Source: Agrococcus baldri
GTDB lineage: Bacteria > Actinomycetota > Actinomycetes > Actinomycetales > Microbacteriaceae
Length of the DNA: 64,000 nt
Reading direction: 5' to 3'
Assembly (NCBI GenBank): GCA_900114805.1
Contig: FOZN01000001.1
Span: forward strand, 558,001 to 622,000
This document shows positions 55,644 through 64,000 of the stretch, one piece after another (the stretch's first letter is position 1; each line of letters starts with the position of its first letter). The notes below the pieces were generated by a model. The model saw only the letters and a program-made list of their open reading frames with translations. It was not told where the DNA came from and made no database searches. The position numbers were made by a program, and so were the translations under genes.

Positions 55644-57107
55644 TCACCGCGTCGTGCGCAGGCGGCGCGTGCCGATCATCAGGAGCGAACCCAGCGCCAT
55701 GAGCGCGAGTGCCAGCGGCAGGATGCCGGAGAGCTCGGCGCCCGTCTGCGGCAGCTCCGCAGCGGCGTCGGCCGTCACCGGCAGGCTCGCGCGATCGTCG
55801 GCCGGCGTGTCACCGCTGGGGACATCGACCTTGCCGTCATCGCCGGGGTCACCAGGCGTGCCCGGGTCGCCGGGCTCACCGGGCGTACCGGGGTCACCAG
55901 GCGTGCCCGGGTCACCAGGCTCACCGGGCGTGCCCGGGTCACCGGGCTCACCGGGCGTACCGGGGTCGCCGGGCGTACCCGGGTCACCAGGCTCACCAGG
56001 CGTACCCGGGTCACCAGGCTCGCCGGGGTCGCCAGGCTCACCAGGCGAGCCGGGGTCAACGGGCGTGCTGGCGGTCATGCAGTCGCTGGTCGTCGCATCG
56101 CCGACGAGGCCGATCGCGTTGCAGCCGACAGCCACCGGCACCTGCACGCCGATGTCGCCGAGCAGCCCATCCAGGATGCCGCCGTCACCAGTGGTCGAGC
56201 CGTTGGATCCCGTGGTCTCCGAGGAGGACTCGACGCTCGAGCCCTCGCTCGTCGCGTCGCCCAGCACGCCGACGGCGTTGCCGCCGACCGCGATCGGCGC
56301 TGCTGCGTCGATCACCGCCTGCGTACCGCCCAGCAGACTGCCGTCACCAGAGGTGACCGGCATGTCTGAACCACCGGCCGTGCCCGACTCGGTCATCGCA
56401 CCATCGCTGGACGCATCACCGAGCACCGCGACAGCGTTGCCGCCCGCCGCGATCGGCGCCACCACAGCACCGACGACCTGCGTGCCCGAGAGCACACCGT
56501 CCTCGCCCGACGTGGACGACGCATCCGCCGACGAACCCGCCGACGAGGCCGACCCCGTCATCGCGCCGCTGCTCCAGGCATCGCCCAGCACGCCGACGGC
56601 GTTGCCGCCGACGCTGATGGGCGCTGCCACGTCGGCCAGCGCCTGGGTGCCGCCCAGCAGGCTGTCGTCGCCCGAGGTCGACGCTGCCGCCGCCTCGTCG
56701 CCGCCCGCTGCGCCTGCCGTCGACTCCGCGGTCGAGCTCTCGCTCGTCGCGTCGCCTGCCACACCGATCGCGTTGCCCGCGATCGTCACCGGCACGTCGA
56801 CCGCCACGAGCGCCGCCGTGCCCGAGAGCACACCGTCGATGCCGGAGGTCGAGACATCGGCCGACGGCGATTCAGCCGCCGGCGCGGTCGACGTCGTGGA
56901 CGCATCCGTCGTCTCGGCATCGCCGAGCACGCCGAGGGCTGTGCCGCTGATCGTCACCGGCAGCGAGACATCCACCACCGCCTGGTTTCCCGAACCGATG
57001 GCATCGGTGCCGTCGGTCTCTGCTGCACTGGCGATCCCAGTGCCTGCGGCCCACAGGCCGCCCGCGACCGCTGCTGTGCACAGCGCTCGCCACATGAGCT
57101 TGTTCAT
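55644..57107 (-). CDS. Sortase-anchored protein with six chaplin-like repeats and collagen-like stalk
   Basis: A 487-residue surface protein. A signal peptide ends near ASA-AE (about residue 28). Six chaplin-like repeats follow, each about 30-33 residues with a core like [15 protein letters not shown], separated by Ser/Thr/Ala/Gly-rich linkers, to about residue 345; only the last repeat has a Cys pair (VGCNA and SDCMT). Next is a stalk of PGxPGx (Gly-X-Y) triplets of about 70 residues. The C-terminus has LPQTG, a hydrophobic span and RRLRTTR, a full cell-wall sorting signal. Chaplins assemble into amphipathic fibres; here the repeats would be wall-anchored. The start at 57107 has AAAGG upstream. 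It is in one operon with the 57185-58192 gene. I infer a surface-coat or adhesion role. Confidence 0.82.
   Translation of the reverse strand: MNKLMWRALCTAAVAGGLWAAGTGIASAAETDGTDAIGSGNQAVVDVSLPVTISGTALGVLGDAETTDASTTSTAPAAESPSADVSTSGIDGVLSGTAALVAVDVPVTIAGNAIGVAGDATSESSTAESTAGAAGGDEAAAASTSGDDSLLGGTQALADVAAPISVGGNAVGVLGDAWSSGAMTGSASSAGSSADASSTSGEDGVLSGTQVVGAVVAPIAAGGNAVAVLGDASSDGAMTESGTAGGSDMPVTSGDGSLLGGTQAVIDAAAPIAVGGNAVGVLGDATSEGSSVESSSETTGSNGSTTGDGGILDGLLGDIGVQVPVAVGCNAIGLVGDATTSDCMTASTPVDPGSPGEPGDPGEPGDPGTPGEPGDPGTPGDPGTPGEPGDPGTPGEPGDPGTPGDPGTPGEPGDPGTPGDPGDDGKVDVPSGDTPADDRASLPVTADAAAELPQTGAELSGILPLALALMALGSLLMIGTRRLRTTR
55835..56060 (-). repeat. Collagen-like 9-bp tandem repeats
   Basis: Repeated GGxxCACCxGG-type units encode PG(D/E/T)PG triplets in the stalk of the chaplin-like protein. 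The 9-bp units occur in higher-order 27-bp and longer arrangements ([15 protein letters not shown]). Slippage could change stalk length in frame. Confidence 0.75.
56080..57040 (-). repeat. Six degenerate coding repeats of about 140-190 bp
   Basis: The chaplin-like units recur at intervals of roughly 140-190 bp with a shared core that encodes [11 protein letters not shown]-type sequence (GCGTTGCCGCC and GCCGACGGCGTTGCC are recurrent words). They arose by internal duplication of the gene. Confidence 0.7.
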
Positions 57108-57132
57108 CGCTCTGCCTTTCGTTGAGTGATCT

Positions 57133-57153
57133 GCCATCCCGCTCCGGGACGGC
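57133..57153 (-). terminator. Hairpin in the leader of the chaplin-like gene
   Basis: GCCGTCCCG / CGGGATGGC (minus strand, one G-T pair, 3-nt loop) lies between the two surface genes, 26 bp before the second start. It could attenuate or stabilise the transcript. Confidence 0.45.
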
Positions 57154-57184
57154 TGCATGCCGCGCTGGCGCGGCCGCGGATCGC

Positions 57185-58192
57185 TCAATCAGGGCTGGCG
57201 GTGTGCTCCTCGACGATCGAGGCGGGGGTGCGGTCGTGCTCGATCGCACCGGCCTGGCCGCTCGCGGGGGCGGGCAGCTGGTGGGCATGGGTCTCGGCTG
57301 CGGGCGAGGCAGCACCACTCGCGCCGCCGCTCGATGCGGCGGGCGCGGCGGGTGCGATCGCCGGCGGTGCGGCCGGCGACAGCGGCACCGCTCGATCGAG
57401 CGGCTGCGGATCGCCCGGCTGCATGGTGGGCACCTCTGCTGTCGAGGTCGGCCGCACGTCGACGAGCGCTGCCGCGACCAGCGCCTCGAGCGATGACGGG
57501 GCACCGGATCGCGCTGCGGGGGTCGACTCGAGGGCCGCATTGCCGAGGGCGGCGCCGTCGATCGCTGCGGGGGCGACCGCGTCGTCGAGGGCGGGGGCGG
57601 ATGCGTCGCCATCGGCCGCGTCGTCGGCCGGAGGCGCCGCCGGGGTCGGTGCCGCAGGCGTCGGTGCCGGCTGCTGCGGCGGGGTGACCCCTTCGACGAC
57701 TGCCTCGACCACCGGCGCGGTGATCCGCTCGACCGGATCGTCGCCCACCACGTCGCTGATGACCGGAAGGGCAGCGACGGTGTCGTCGACGGCGCGCACC
57801 ACGGGGGCGACCACATCGTCGGCGACCTCGTCGACGAGCTCGACCACCGGCGCCAGCACCGGTTGGGCCACGGGCTCGACTGGGGCGGTGACGGTTGCGA
57901 CGACTCCCGTCACGGGTGCGGCGATGTCGACCACTGCATCTGAGGCGGCCGCGGCGACATCGCCGACGGGCTCGGTGATCTCCGTGAGCAGGTCGCCGAC
58001 CGGCTGCGTCACGTCGCCGAGCGCAGTGCCGACGAGCCCGACGAGCGAGCCGTCTCGGCGCTCGCCCTCGTCAGCGCTGGCAGTCGACGCGCCGAGCAGG
58101 AGGGAGAAGGAGAGGGCGCCGAGGGTGGCGGCGCCGGTGGCGAGCGCGAGGCGCAGCAGGCGGGAGCTGCTGCTCGCTGCGCCCAGTGCCAT
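57185..58192 (-). CDS. Secreted low-complexity PV-rich protein
   Basis: A 335-residue secreted protein with a long signal peptide ending near TASA-DE (about residue 40). The next 125 residues repeat D/A-x-x-x-PV units (VTQPVGDLLTEITEPVGDV, APVVEAVV), with a periodicity suggesting amphipathic or beta structure. The remainder is Pro/Ala/Asp-rich and probably unfolded. No sorting signal or Cys is seen. It precedes the chaplin-like gene by 77 bp and shares its promoter. I cannot assign a family; a matrix or fibre-partner role is inferred from the neighbour. Confidence 0.68.
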   Translation of the reverse strand: MALGAASSSSRLLRLALATGAATLGALSFSLLLGASTASADEGERRDGSLVGLVGTALGDVTQPVGDLLTEITEPVGDVAAAASDAVVDIAAPVTGVVATVTAPVEPVAQPVLAPVVELVDEVADDVVAPVVRAVDDTVAALPVISDVVGDDPVERITAPVVEAVVEGVTPPQQPAPTPAAPTPAAPPADDAADGDASAPALDDAVAPAAIDGAALGNAALESTPAARSGAPSSLEALVAAALVDVRPTSTAEVPTMQPGDPQPLDRAVPLSPAAPPAIAPAAPAASSGGASGAASPAAETHAHQLPAPASGQAGAIEHDRTPASIVEEHTASPD

Positions 58193-58212
58193 GGCTGCCT
58201 CCCGAGTCGTGA

Positions 58213-58262
58213 CTTCGTCGGCGTTCCTCCGCCACGCTACGGCGGACGTCGACGAAGGGCAA
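58213..58262 (-). promoter_or_regulatory. Promoter of the surface-gene operon with overlapping inverted repeats
   Basis: Minus strand TTGCCC (58262-58257), 17 bp, TAGCGT (58239-58234). The box lies inside a dyad: CTTCGTCG (58213-58220) with CGACGAAG (58250-58257), and TCCGCC with GGCGGA inside it. The dyad is a candidate operator. The start of the first surface gene is about 40 bp downstream. Confidence 0.55.
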
Positions 58263-58296
58263 TGAAACTCGGGAATCTCTCAGGAACGGCCTCCGG

Positions 58297-59004
58297 TCAT
58301 GCCGCCGGCTGGTGCTGCAGCTCCTCCCCGGGCTCGGCCGCGGCGGCGGCCGGTGCGCCATCGCCGCCGATCGGGATGCGCGCCCACCGCGGAGCGCCGC
58401 CGGAGGCCGCCTCGACGACGAGGCTGCCGGCGGCGATCCTGCCGTCGCCGGCATCGAGCCCCTGCCACTCGGCGCGCACGCTGCGCACGACTGTGGCCGC
58501 GTTCGGCCAGGGTCCTGCCACGAGCAGCGTCGAGGACGCCTGCCGCAATCGCGCCGCGAGCCGGGCGGCATCGGTGGGGCTCACGCTGCCGGGCGAGGCT
58601 GCGAGCACCACCGGCATCGCCTCCGCCAGGCTCGCGACCACGTCGAGCCACGAGCGGCCCGGATGGGGCACGAGCGCCACGCGCTCGATCGGCACGCCCA
58701 GGTCGCGGGCGGCCTCGACGCCGAGATCCGGCATGCCGACGATCGCACCCCACGCGCCGGCCGGCATGGCGGCGCCCAGGCAGACGAGTGCGAGGCTGCG
58801 CGACTCGATGCTGTGGGCGGCGCCGGAGCGCAGCCGGCGCACGACCTCCTCGAGCCCGGCTGGTGCCGACTCGTCGAGCGAGGGCACCGCGTGCTGCGGC
58901 GACGCCTGCTGCATGCCGCGCAGGCGTGCGCGCAGCGCCTCGACGGTCGCCGTGCGGTCCTCACCCGCGCGGCGCTCGAGTCGTGCCGGAACCCGTGTGC
59001 TCAC
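58297..59004 (-). CDS. ImuA', RecA-like mutasome protein
   Basis: ImuA' proteins are RecA relatives without recombinase activity that pair with ImuB and DnaE2. The 235-residue product has a RecA-like order: LEEVVRRLRSGAAHSIESR, GAWGAIVGMPDLGVEAARDLG (the P-loop position, here without GKT), RVALVPHPGRSWLDVVASLAEAM and a divergent C-terminus with LVVEAASGGAPRWARIPI. The lack of a Walker A fits ImuA'. The GTG at 59004 lies 6 bp after GATCAT and below a perfect LexA box; an ATG at 59040 would overlap the box. Two surface genes separate it from imuB. Confidence 0.8.
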   Translation of the reverse strand: MSTRVPARLERRAGEDRTATVEALRARLRGMQQASPQHAVPSLDESAPAGLEEVVRRLRSGAAHSIESRSLALVCLGAAMPAGAWGAIVGMPDLGVEAARDLGVPIERVALVPHPGRSWLDVVASLAEAMPVVLAASPGSVSPTDAARLAARLRQASSTLLVAGPWPNAATVVRSVRAEWQGLDAGDGRIAAGSLVVEAASGGAPRWARIPIGGDGAPAAAAAEPGEELQHQPAA

Positions 59005-59010
59005 CCCTCC

Positions 59011-59040
59011 ATGATCGAACGTGTGTTCGATCGATGTCAA
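59011..59040 (-). promoter_or_regulatory. imuA' promoter with LexA (SOS) box
   Basis: Minus strand TTGACA (59040-59035), 18 bp, GATCAT (59016-59011); TCGAAC-GTGT-GTTCGA (59015-59030, plus-strand orientation) fills the spacer. The GTG start is 6 bp after the -10, as at imuB. Confidence 0.85.
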
Positions 59041-59216
59041 TCGTGGTCGGCGTGTCGACGATCAGCGGCGATGACCGCCCCGTCGTGCACCGCTGCCGGG
59101 GTCACGAATCCGTAACGATGATCCCGGGCGCGCGCAGCCGCCTCGCTGCGGGTCGCACGCTATGGAGGGATGCGGGAAGATCGAGCAGGAGCACGCACAC
59201 GCGGGAGGAGGGCACC

Positions 59217-60155
59217 ATGCAGGCAGCCAGCGCCGCGCCGTCCGCGCCGATCCTCTGCGTGACGACGAATCCCGCGATCGACATCACCTACACGATGGAC
59301 GAGCTCCGGATCGGCACCAGCCATCGCGTCGAGACCGGTCTCTCGCGCGCTGGCGGCAAGGGCGTCAACGTCGCCCGCGTGCTGCACCAGCACGGCGAGC
59401 CGGCGGTCGTGATCGCGCCCATCGGCGGCCCCGTGCGAGTGCTGTTCGTGCACGACCTCGACCGCTCCGGCATTGCGCACCGCCTCGTCGAGGTCGACTC
59501 CCCCACGCGCCGCACCACGGCGATCGTGACACCCGCGGGCACCACCAATCTCAACGAGCGCGGTGAGGCCATCAGCGCCGACGACTGGGACCGGCTGCTC
59601 GCGATCGTGCGCGCGGAAGCGCCTGCCGCCCGTGTCCTCGTCTCCTCCGGCTCGCTGCCGCCGGAGACGCCTGGCGGCTTCTGCGCGAGCGTCGTCGAGG
59701 TCGCTGCCGCCGCCGGCAAGCCGGTCATCGTCGACGTCGGCGGCGAGCAGCTGCGGCAGGCCATGGCCGCGGGCGCCACCGCCGTCAAGCCCAACCGGCA
59801 CGAGCTCTTCGACGCCATGGGCGGCGCCGACCCGCTCGACGCTGCACGCCGGCTGGCAGCCGACGGCACGGGCGTGGTCTTCGCCTCGCTCGACGTCGAG
59901 GGCATGCTCGCGGTGCTGCCGGATGGCCGCGCCTGGCACGCGCAGCTCGACCACGTGCTCGACGGCAATCCCACCGGGGCGGGCGACGCCGCTGTCGCCG
60001 CGCTCGCGCTGGCGGTCGCCGAGGGAGCGACGCTCGAGGAGCAGCTCGCCAGGGCCACCGCGTGGTCGGGAGCGGCCGTGCTCGCCGCGCAGGCGGGCTC
60101 GATCGTCGACGCCGAGCGGCTGGCCGCGCGCATCCGCATCACGCCCATCGGGTGA
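59217..60155 (+). CDS. PfkB-family hexose-phosphate kinase (1-phosphofructokinase/tagatose-6-P kinase type)
   Basis: The 312-residue product is a ribokinase-superfamily kinase of the FruK/LacC branch. It opens VTTNPAIDITYTMDEL, has the sugar-phosphate loop RAGGKGVNVARVLHQHG near residue 44, KPNRHELFD near residue 190 and the catalytic anion-hole motif GNPTGAGDA near residue 250. It phosphorylates a hexose phosphate, most often fructose-1-phosphate; specificity is not decided by sequence. The ATG at 59217 has GGGAGGAG upstream. It follows imuA' divergently, with a 212-bp gap, and no PTS gene is adjacent. Confidence 0.88.
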   Translation: MQAASAAPSAPILCVTTNPAIDITYTMDELRIGTSHRVETGLSRAGGKGVNVARVLHQHGEPAVVIAPIGGPVRVLFVHDLDRSGIAHRLVEVDSPTRRTTAIVTPAGTTNLNERGEAISADDWDRLLAIVRAEAPAARVLVSSGSLPPETPGGFCASVVEVAAAAGKPVIVDVGGEQLRQAMAAGATAVKPNRHELFDAMGGADPLDAARRLAADGTGVVFASLDVEGMLAVLPDGRAWHAQLDHVLDGNPTGAGDAAVAALALAVAEGATLEEQLARATAWSGAAVLAAQAGSIVDAERLAARIRITPIG

Positions 60156-60201
60156 CCTGACGAGGCACTCAACTTCCATGTGGCAGCGGCGCGAGCGCTG
60201 G

Positions 60202-60207
60202 TACGGT
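60202..60207 (+). promoter_or_regulatory. -10 box of the GNAT gene, leaderless geometry
   Basis: TACGGT, 6 bp, then the ATG at 60214. Confidence 0.55.
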
Positions 60208-60213
60208 GTGCCC

Positions 60214-60660
60214 ATGACGAACCTGCGCCTCGAAGAGCTCTCCGCCGCGAACGTCGTCGCGGCAAACGGCATGACGCTGAAGCGAGGCCAAGAGGCCTTC
60301 CTCGCCGCCAACGCGAAGCTCGAGGAATTCGTCAACACGCAGAGCGCCTGGCAGCGCGTCATCTTCGACGGCGACGAGCCGGTCGCCTACGTGATGGCCA
60401 ACTTCGATCCCGAGGTCGACCGCGAGGAGTACCGCTCGAGCATCCTCCGCATGTACGTCGCGGGCGAGGCGCAGCGCCGCGGCGTCGGCACCTTCACCGT
60501 CGATAAGGTCGCTGAGGAGGCCAAGCGCCTGGGCTTCGACAGCGTCTACGCGGTGTGGGAGGAGGACGACCTGGGGCCGGGCAACTTCTTCCAGGCCGTC
60601 GGCTTCGAGGTCATCGGCGAGAACGAGTACGGCGAGTCCATCGGGCGCAAGTCGCTCTGA
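60214..60660 (+). CDS. GNAT-family N-acetyltransferase
   Basis: The 148-residue product has the GNAT acetyl-CoA loop QRRGVGTFTVDKV near residue 88 and a C-terminal GPGNFFQAVGFEVIGENEYGE segment near residue 125, similar to spermidine/polyamine acetyltransferases of the BltD type. The substrate is not evident. A TACGGT box ends 6 bp before the ATG, so it is likely leaderless. It lies 58 bp after the kinase gene and 21 bp before the amylase gene. Confidence 0.85.
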   Translation: MTNLRLEELSAANVVAANGMTLKRGQEAFLAANAKLEEFVNTQSAWQRVIFDGDEPVAYVMANFDPEVDREEYRSSILRMYVAGEAQRRGVGTFTVDKVAEEAKRLGFDSVYAVWEEDDLGPGNFFQAVGFEVIGENEYGESIGRKSL

Positions 60661-60681
60661 CGGCCTGACGGGCTCAGCTCC

Positions 60682-62172
60682 GTGCGCGCTCGCGCCGAAC
60701 GCACCGCGCGCACCAGCGTGCTGCGACGGCTGACTGCCGTCGTCGCAGCAGCGGCCGTGCTGGCGATCACGGGCTGCGCGGCCGCGGCTCCCGAACGGCG
60801 CGATGCCGGCATCGCGATGTTCCAGTGGAGCTGGGACGCGATCGCCGCCGAGTGCCCCGCGCTCGGCGATGCCGGCGTCGCCTGGGTGCTCACCTCGCCC
60901 CCGCAGGAGCACGTCGACGGCGCGAGCGCCCGGGTAGCGGGCGCCGACGGCTCCGAGTGGTGGTGGTCGTACCAGCCGGTCTCGTACATGGTCGACTCGC
61001 GACTGGGCACGAGCGAGCAGTTCGCCGCCATGACGCGCGCGTGCGAGCAGGCGGGCGTCGACGTGTACGCGGATGCGGTGCTCAACCACATGGCGGGCGT
61101 CCCGGCGGGCACCGGCTGGTCGGGCACGCAGTTCAGCCACTACGCGTATCCGGGCCTGTACGACGCCACCGACTTCCACCACTGCGGACGCACCCCGCAC
61201 GACGACATCGACGCCTACACCGAGCCGTACGTCATCCAGCACTGCGAGCTCGAGAACCTCGCCGACCTGGCGACCGAGAGCGAGCACGTGCGCGCGAACC
61301 TCCGCGCCTACCTGCAGAGCCTGCTCGACCTCGGCGCCGACGGCTTCCGCATCGACGCCGCCAAGCACATCGACCCGGACGACGTCGCCGCGATCGTCGC
61401 TGGCCTGCCGGAGGGCACGCCGGTGATCAGCGAGGTCATCCGCGGCGCGGGCGAGCCCGTCTACCCCGAGCAGTACACGCCCTTCTCGACCGTGTGGGAG
61501 TTCGGTTGGGCCGACCGCGTCGGCGAGTTCGTGCGCGGCGGCTCCACCCGCGCGCTCGCCGACCTCTCCCCCAGCGCCTACGGCCTGCTCGAGGAGGGTG
61601 CCCGCACCTTCATCGCGAACCACGACACCGAGCGCAACGGCACGACGCTCTCGTACGCGAACGGCCGCGAGTTCTCGGCCGCCACGGCCGTCATGCTCGC
61701 GAGCGACTACGGCCCGCCCACGCTCTACTCCGGCTACGCCTTCAGCGACCGCGACCAGGGGCCGGCGCTCGAGGACGACGGCACGGTGGCGGATGCCTCG
61801 TGCACGGGAGACGAGCACCCGGACGTGGTCGCGGGGCCGGGCTGGGAGGATCGCGCCTGGGTGTGCCAGCACCGCTGGCCCGGCACGCTCGAGCTGGTCG
61901 CCTGGCGCACCCGGGTGGTGGACGCGCCGGTGACGGCGACCGCCGCGGTCGACGACGTCTTCACCTCGATGCGGGGCGAGACGGCTGCGTTCGCGGTGCT
62001 GCTCGACGACGAGCCGGCCGCCGTGGAGGTGCCCGTGGCCCTGGCCGACGGCACGTACTGCGACGTCGTGGTGCCCGACTGCGCATCCGTCGTCGAGGTC
62101 GCCGGCGGCGTCGCCGTGCTGCAGCTCGAGCCGTGGCAGGCAGTGGCGCTCGATCGCTTCACGCGGCCGTAG
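60682..62172 (+). CDS. Alpha-amylase lipoprotein (GH13, animal/actinobacterial type)
   Basis: A 496-residue secreted alpha-amylase with a signal peptide and lipobox LAITGCAAAA (Cys near residue 32). The four GH13 regions are visible: DVYADAVLNHM near residue 128, GFRIDAAKH near residue 221 (nucleophile Asp), ISEVI near residue 249 (acid/base Glu) and FIANHDTER near residue 311 (third Asp). The organisation resembles the GH13_24/32 animal-like amylases of streptomycetes, but without a starch-binding domain. The GTG at 60682 has a weak site; later starts would cut the signal peptide. It would release oligosaccharides outside the cell. Confidence 0.9.
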   Translation: MRARAERTARTSVLRRLTAVVAAAAVLAITGCAAAAPERRDAGIAMFQWSWDAIAAECPALGDAGVAWVLTSPPQEHVDGASARVAGADGSEWWWSYQPVSYMVDSRLGTSEQFAAMTRACEQAGVDVYADAVLNHMAGVPAGTGWSGTQFSHYAYPGLYDATDFHHCGRTPHDDIDAYTEPYVIQHCELENLADLATESEHVRANLRAYLQSLLDLGADGFRIDAAKHIDPDDVAAIVAGLPEGTPVISEVIRGAGEPVYPEQYTPFSTVWEFGWADRVGEFVRGGSTRALADLSPSAYGLLEEGARTFIANHDTERNGTTLSYANGREFSAATAVMLASDYGPPTLYSGYAFSDRDQGPALEDDGTVADASCTGDEHPDVVAGPGWEDRAWVCQHRWPGTLELVAWRTRVVDAPVTATAAVDDVFTSMRGETAAFAVLLDDEPAAVEVPVALADGTYCDVVVPDCASVVEVAGGVAVLQLEPWQAVALDRFTRP

Positions 62173-62198
62173 CGCCTCTGCACGTCATGCCCGGGCGA

Positions 62199-64000
62199 TC
62201 ACACCAGCGACTCGCGCCAGGCGCGGTGCAGTGAGGCGAACTTGCCGCCCTGCGCGATGAGCTCGTCGGGGCTGCCGTCCTCGATGATGCGGCCGTGCTC
62301 CATCACCAGCACCCGGTCGGCGATCGCGACGGTCGAGAGCCGGTGGGCGATGATGATCGCCGTGCGGTCGGCCAGCAGCGTCGTCAGTCCCTCCTGCACG
62401 AGCCGCTCGGACGGGATGTCGAGCGAGGCGGTGGCCTCGTCGAGGATGAGCACGCGCGGGTCGGCGAGGAACGCGCGCGCGAACGACAGCAGCTGCCGCT
62501 GCCCGGCGCTCACACGGCCGCCGCGCTTGGCCACATCGGTGTCGTAGCCGTCGGGTAGCGCCTCGATGAATTCGTGCGCGCCGACCGCACGGGCCGCCAG
62601 CTCGATGTCCTCCGCGCTCGCGCCGGGCCTGCCGAGCGCGATGTTGTCGGCCACGGTGCCGGAGAAGAGGTACGCCTCCTGCGTCACCATCACGACCGCG
62701 CGCCGCAGGTCGTCGTTCGTGAGCTCGCGCAGGTCGACGCCGTCGAGCTGCACCGAGCCCTTCGTCGGGTCGTAGAAGCGCGAGATGAGCTTCGCGAGCG
62801 TCGACTTGCCCGCGCCGGTGGTGCCGACGAGCGCGATCGTCTGGCCGGAGGGGATGTGCAGGTCGAAGTCGGGCAGCACCGCTGCTTCGCCGCCGTAGGA
62901 GAACTGCACCGCGTCGAAGTCGATCTGGCCGCGCGAGGCGGGCAGCGCCTTCGGCTGCGCCGGCTCCTTGACGGTCGGCTCCTCCTCGAGCACGCCCGAG
63001 ATCTTCTCGAGCGCGGCCGAGGCCGCCTGGTAGCCGTTGAAGAACATCCCGATGCCCTGGATGGGCTGGAAGAAGTTGCGTGCGTAGAGCGCGATGCCCA
63101 GCAGCGCGCCGATCTCGAGCGAGCCGTCGACGACGCGCAGGCCGCCCACCAGCACCAGCGTCGCGAGCGTGATGGCGCCGATCGCCATGATGCCCGGCTC
63201 GTAGATGCCGAAGATGTTGATGGTGCGGAAGTTGGCGTCGCGGTAGTCGTCGACGCGTTGGTCGAACTCGCGCTGGTCCTTCGGCTCGGTGCGGAACGCC
63301 TTGACCGCGCGGATGCCCGTCATCGTCTCGACGAAGTGCACGATCATGCGCGCGCTCGTCGTGCGGGTCTCGCGGAACAGCTTCGTCGAGCGCACCTGGA
63401 ACCAGCGGGTCAGGACGATCGCGGGGATGAGCGCGAGGGCGATGATGAGGCCCGAGAGCGGGTCGAGGATGGTGATCGCCACCGCCGTGAAGCCCATGAA
63501 CAGCACACCGCGCACGAGCTCGTTCAGCCCCTGGTCGAGCAGGTCGCGGATCGATTCGAGATCGCTCGTCTGCCGCGCGATGATGCGGCCGGAGGTGTAG
63601 GTCTCGTGGAACTCGAGGCTCAGGCGCTGCGCGTGGTCGAAGAGCCGGCGGCGCAGGTCGAACAGCACCGTCTGGCTGATGCGGGCGATGCTCACCGTGT
63701 AGACGAACATCAGCACGCCGCCGACGATCGCGGCGATGATGTAGACGATCGTCGCGCCCCACAGCGGCATCCAGTCGGCCTGCTCGATGATGGCCGGCAG
63801 CGCGGTGTCGATGCCGTAGGCGATCAGCATGGGGCCTGCGACGTTCGCCGCGACGGCGATCACCACGAGCACCATCGTGAGCACGACGCGCGTCAGGTGC
63901 GGCTTCAGCAGCGAGCCGAGCAGCCGGCGCGAGCGCGCGCGGATCTGCTTCGACTCCGCCTTCGTGTAGTCGGTGCGGTCTTCGCCCTGGACTCCCTGCA
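62199..64000 (-). CDS. ABC transporter permease/ATP-binding protein (N-terminus outside window)
   Basis: A type-IV ABC exporter half-transporter; the frame is open to the end of the window, so the true start is beyond 64000. About 600 residues are seen. A cytoplasmic lead-in ([17 protein letters not shown]) precedes six membrane spans ([15 protein letters not shown], then [15 protein letters not shown]). The nucleotide-binding domain has Walker [10 protein letters not shown], signature [13 protein letters not shown] (the LSGGQ motif here is VSAGQ), Walker [13 protein letters not shown] and a switch His in IIAHRL. It exports an unknown lipid, drug or peptide, probably as a heterodimer or homodimer. 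It is convergent with the amylase gene, 26 bp away. Confidence 0.92.
   Translation of the reverse strand, partial: QGVQGEDRTDYTKAESKQIRARSRRLLGSLLKPHLTRVVLTMVLVVIAVAANVAGPMLIAYGIDTALPAIIEQADWMPLWGATIVYIIAAIVGGVLMFVYTVSIARISQTVLFDLRRRLFDHAQRLSLEFHETYTSGRIIARQTSDLESIRDLLDQGLNELVRGVLFMGFTAVAITILDPLSGLIIALALIPAIVLTRWFQVRSTKLFRETRTTSARMIVHFVETMTGIRAVKAFRTEPKDQREFDQRVDDYRDANFRTINIFGIYEPGIMAIGAITLATLVLVGGLRVVDGSLEIGALLGIALYARNFFQPIQGIGMFFNGYQAASAALEKISGVLEEEPTVKEPAQPKALPASRGQIDFDAVQFSYGGEAAVLPDFDLHIPSGQTIALVGTTGAGKSTLAKLISRFYDPTKGSVQLDGVDLRELTNDDLRRAVVMVTQEAYLFSGTVADNIALGRPGASAEDIELAARAVGAHEFIEALPDGYDTDVAKRGGRVSAGQRQLLSFARAFLADPRVLILDEATASLDIPSERLVQEGLTTLLADRTAIIIAHRLSTVAIADRVLVMEHGRIIEDGSPDELIAQGGKFASLHRAWRESLV

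Noticed and set aside
55835-57040. Repeats that might be a CRISPR array
   Set aside because: Units are coding, contiguous and degenerate, with no constant repeat and unique spacer structure, and no cas genes are present.

Overview
The window is about 72% GC with strong G/C third-position bias. It carries mycothiol synthase (mshD), a GlnR-type orphan regulator, dnaE2/imuB mutagenesis genes, actinobacterial LexA boxes (TCGAAC-N4-GTTCGA) and PHO boxes. This points to Actinomycetota, most likely a Microbacteriaceae (Agrococcus-like) chromosome; the genus is inference. No phage, IS element, CRISPR array or rRNA is visible, and gene order looks like chromosomal core mixed with family-specific genes. 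Two tRNA genes (Lys-UUU and a UAA-anticodon tRNA) are present.

Layout. 1-12.8 kb is a phosphate and core-metabolism block: the 3' end of phoU, gpmA, a YgfZ/nitrobindin/small membrane protein set, glnR-mshD, ppk-mutT1, then pstSCAB on the minus strand with a PHO box upstream of pstS. 13-18 kb holds a lipoprotein, an unrecognised gene, and a four-gene ask-ectA-ectB-ectC ectoine operon in which aspartokinase is translationally coupled to ectA. 18.3-24.3 kb holds tRNA-Lys, a GyrI-like protein and a nitrogen-oxide module: a DUF2249 gene divergent from a SufR-like regulator, an NnrS-like membrane protein and a 929-aa membrane/cupredoxin/copper nitrite reductase fusion. 24.3-31.6 kb has galM, an NmrA-like reductase, the UAA tRNA, an ABC sugar transporter split into two convergent units, a gamma-carbonic-anhydrase-like protein and an SRPBCC protein.

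31.6-43.9 kb is one-carbon, proline and transport: glyA-folD behind a ZTP riboswitch, an SDR, a DinB protein, putA with a divergent LysR gene, an AI-2E-family permease, an MFS exporter, a DivIVA-domain protein and purU. 44-50.3 kb has a large secreted nuclease with wall-binding repeats and a PHO-box-like promoter, then convergent nagA/nagB, a VOC protein and a TetR gene. 50.3-59 kb carries dnaE2, imuB and imuA' all in the same direction, but with two surface-protein genes inserted between imuA' and imuB: a low-complexity secreted protein and a six-repeat chaplin-like, collagen-stalk, LPXTG protein. 59-64 kb ends with a PfkB kinase, a GNAT protein, a lipoprotein alpha-amylase and a partial ABC exporter.

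How genes work together. Phosphate sensing and storage (phoU, pst, ppk, possibly the secreted nuclease as a phosphate scavenger) form one theme. Copper/NO chemistry under a cysteine-containing HTH regulator forms another. The SOS mutasome (ImuA', ImuB, DnaE2) is under two LexA boxes with closely matching promoter geometry. A recurrent signature is a TANNNT box ending 6-7 bp before the start codon, suggesting many leaderless mRNAs.
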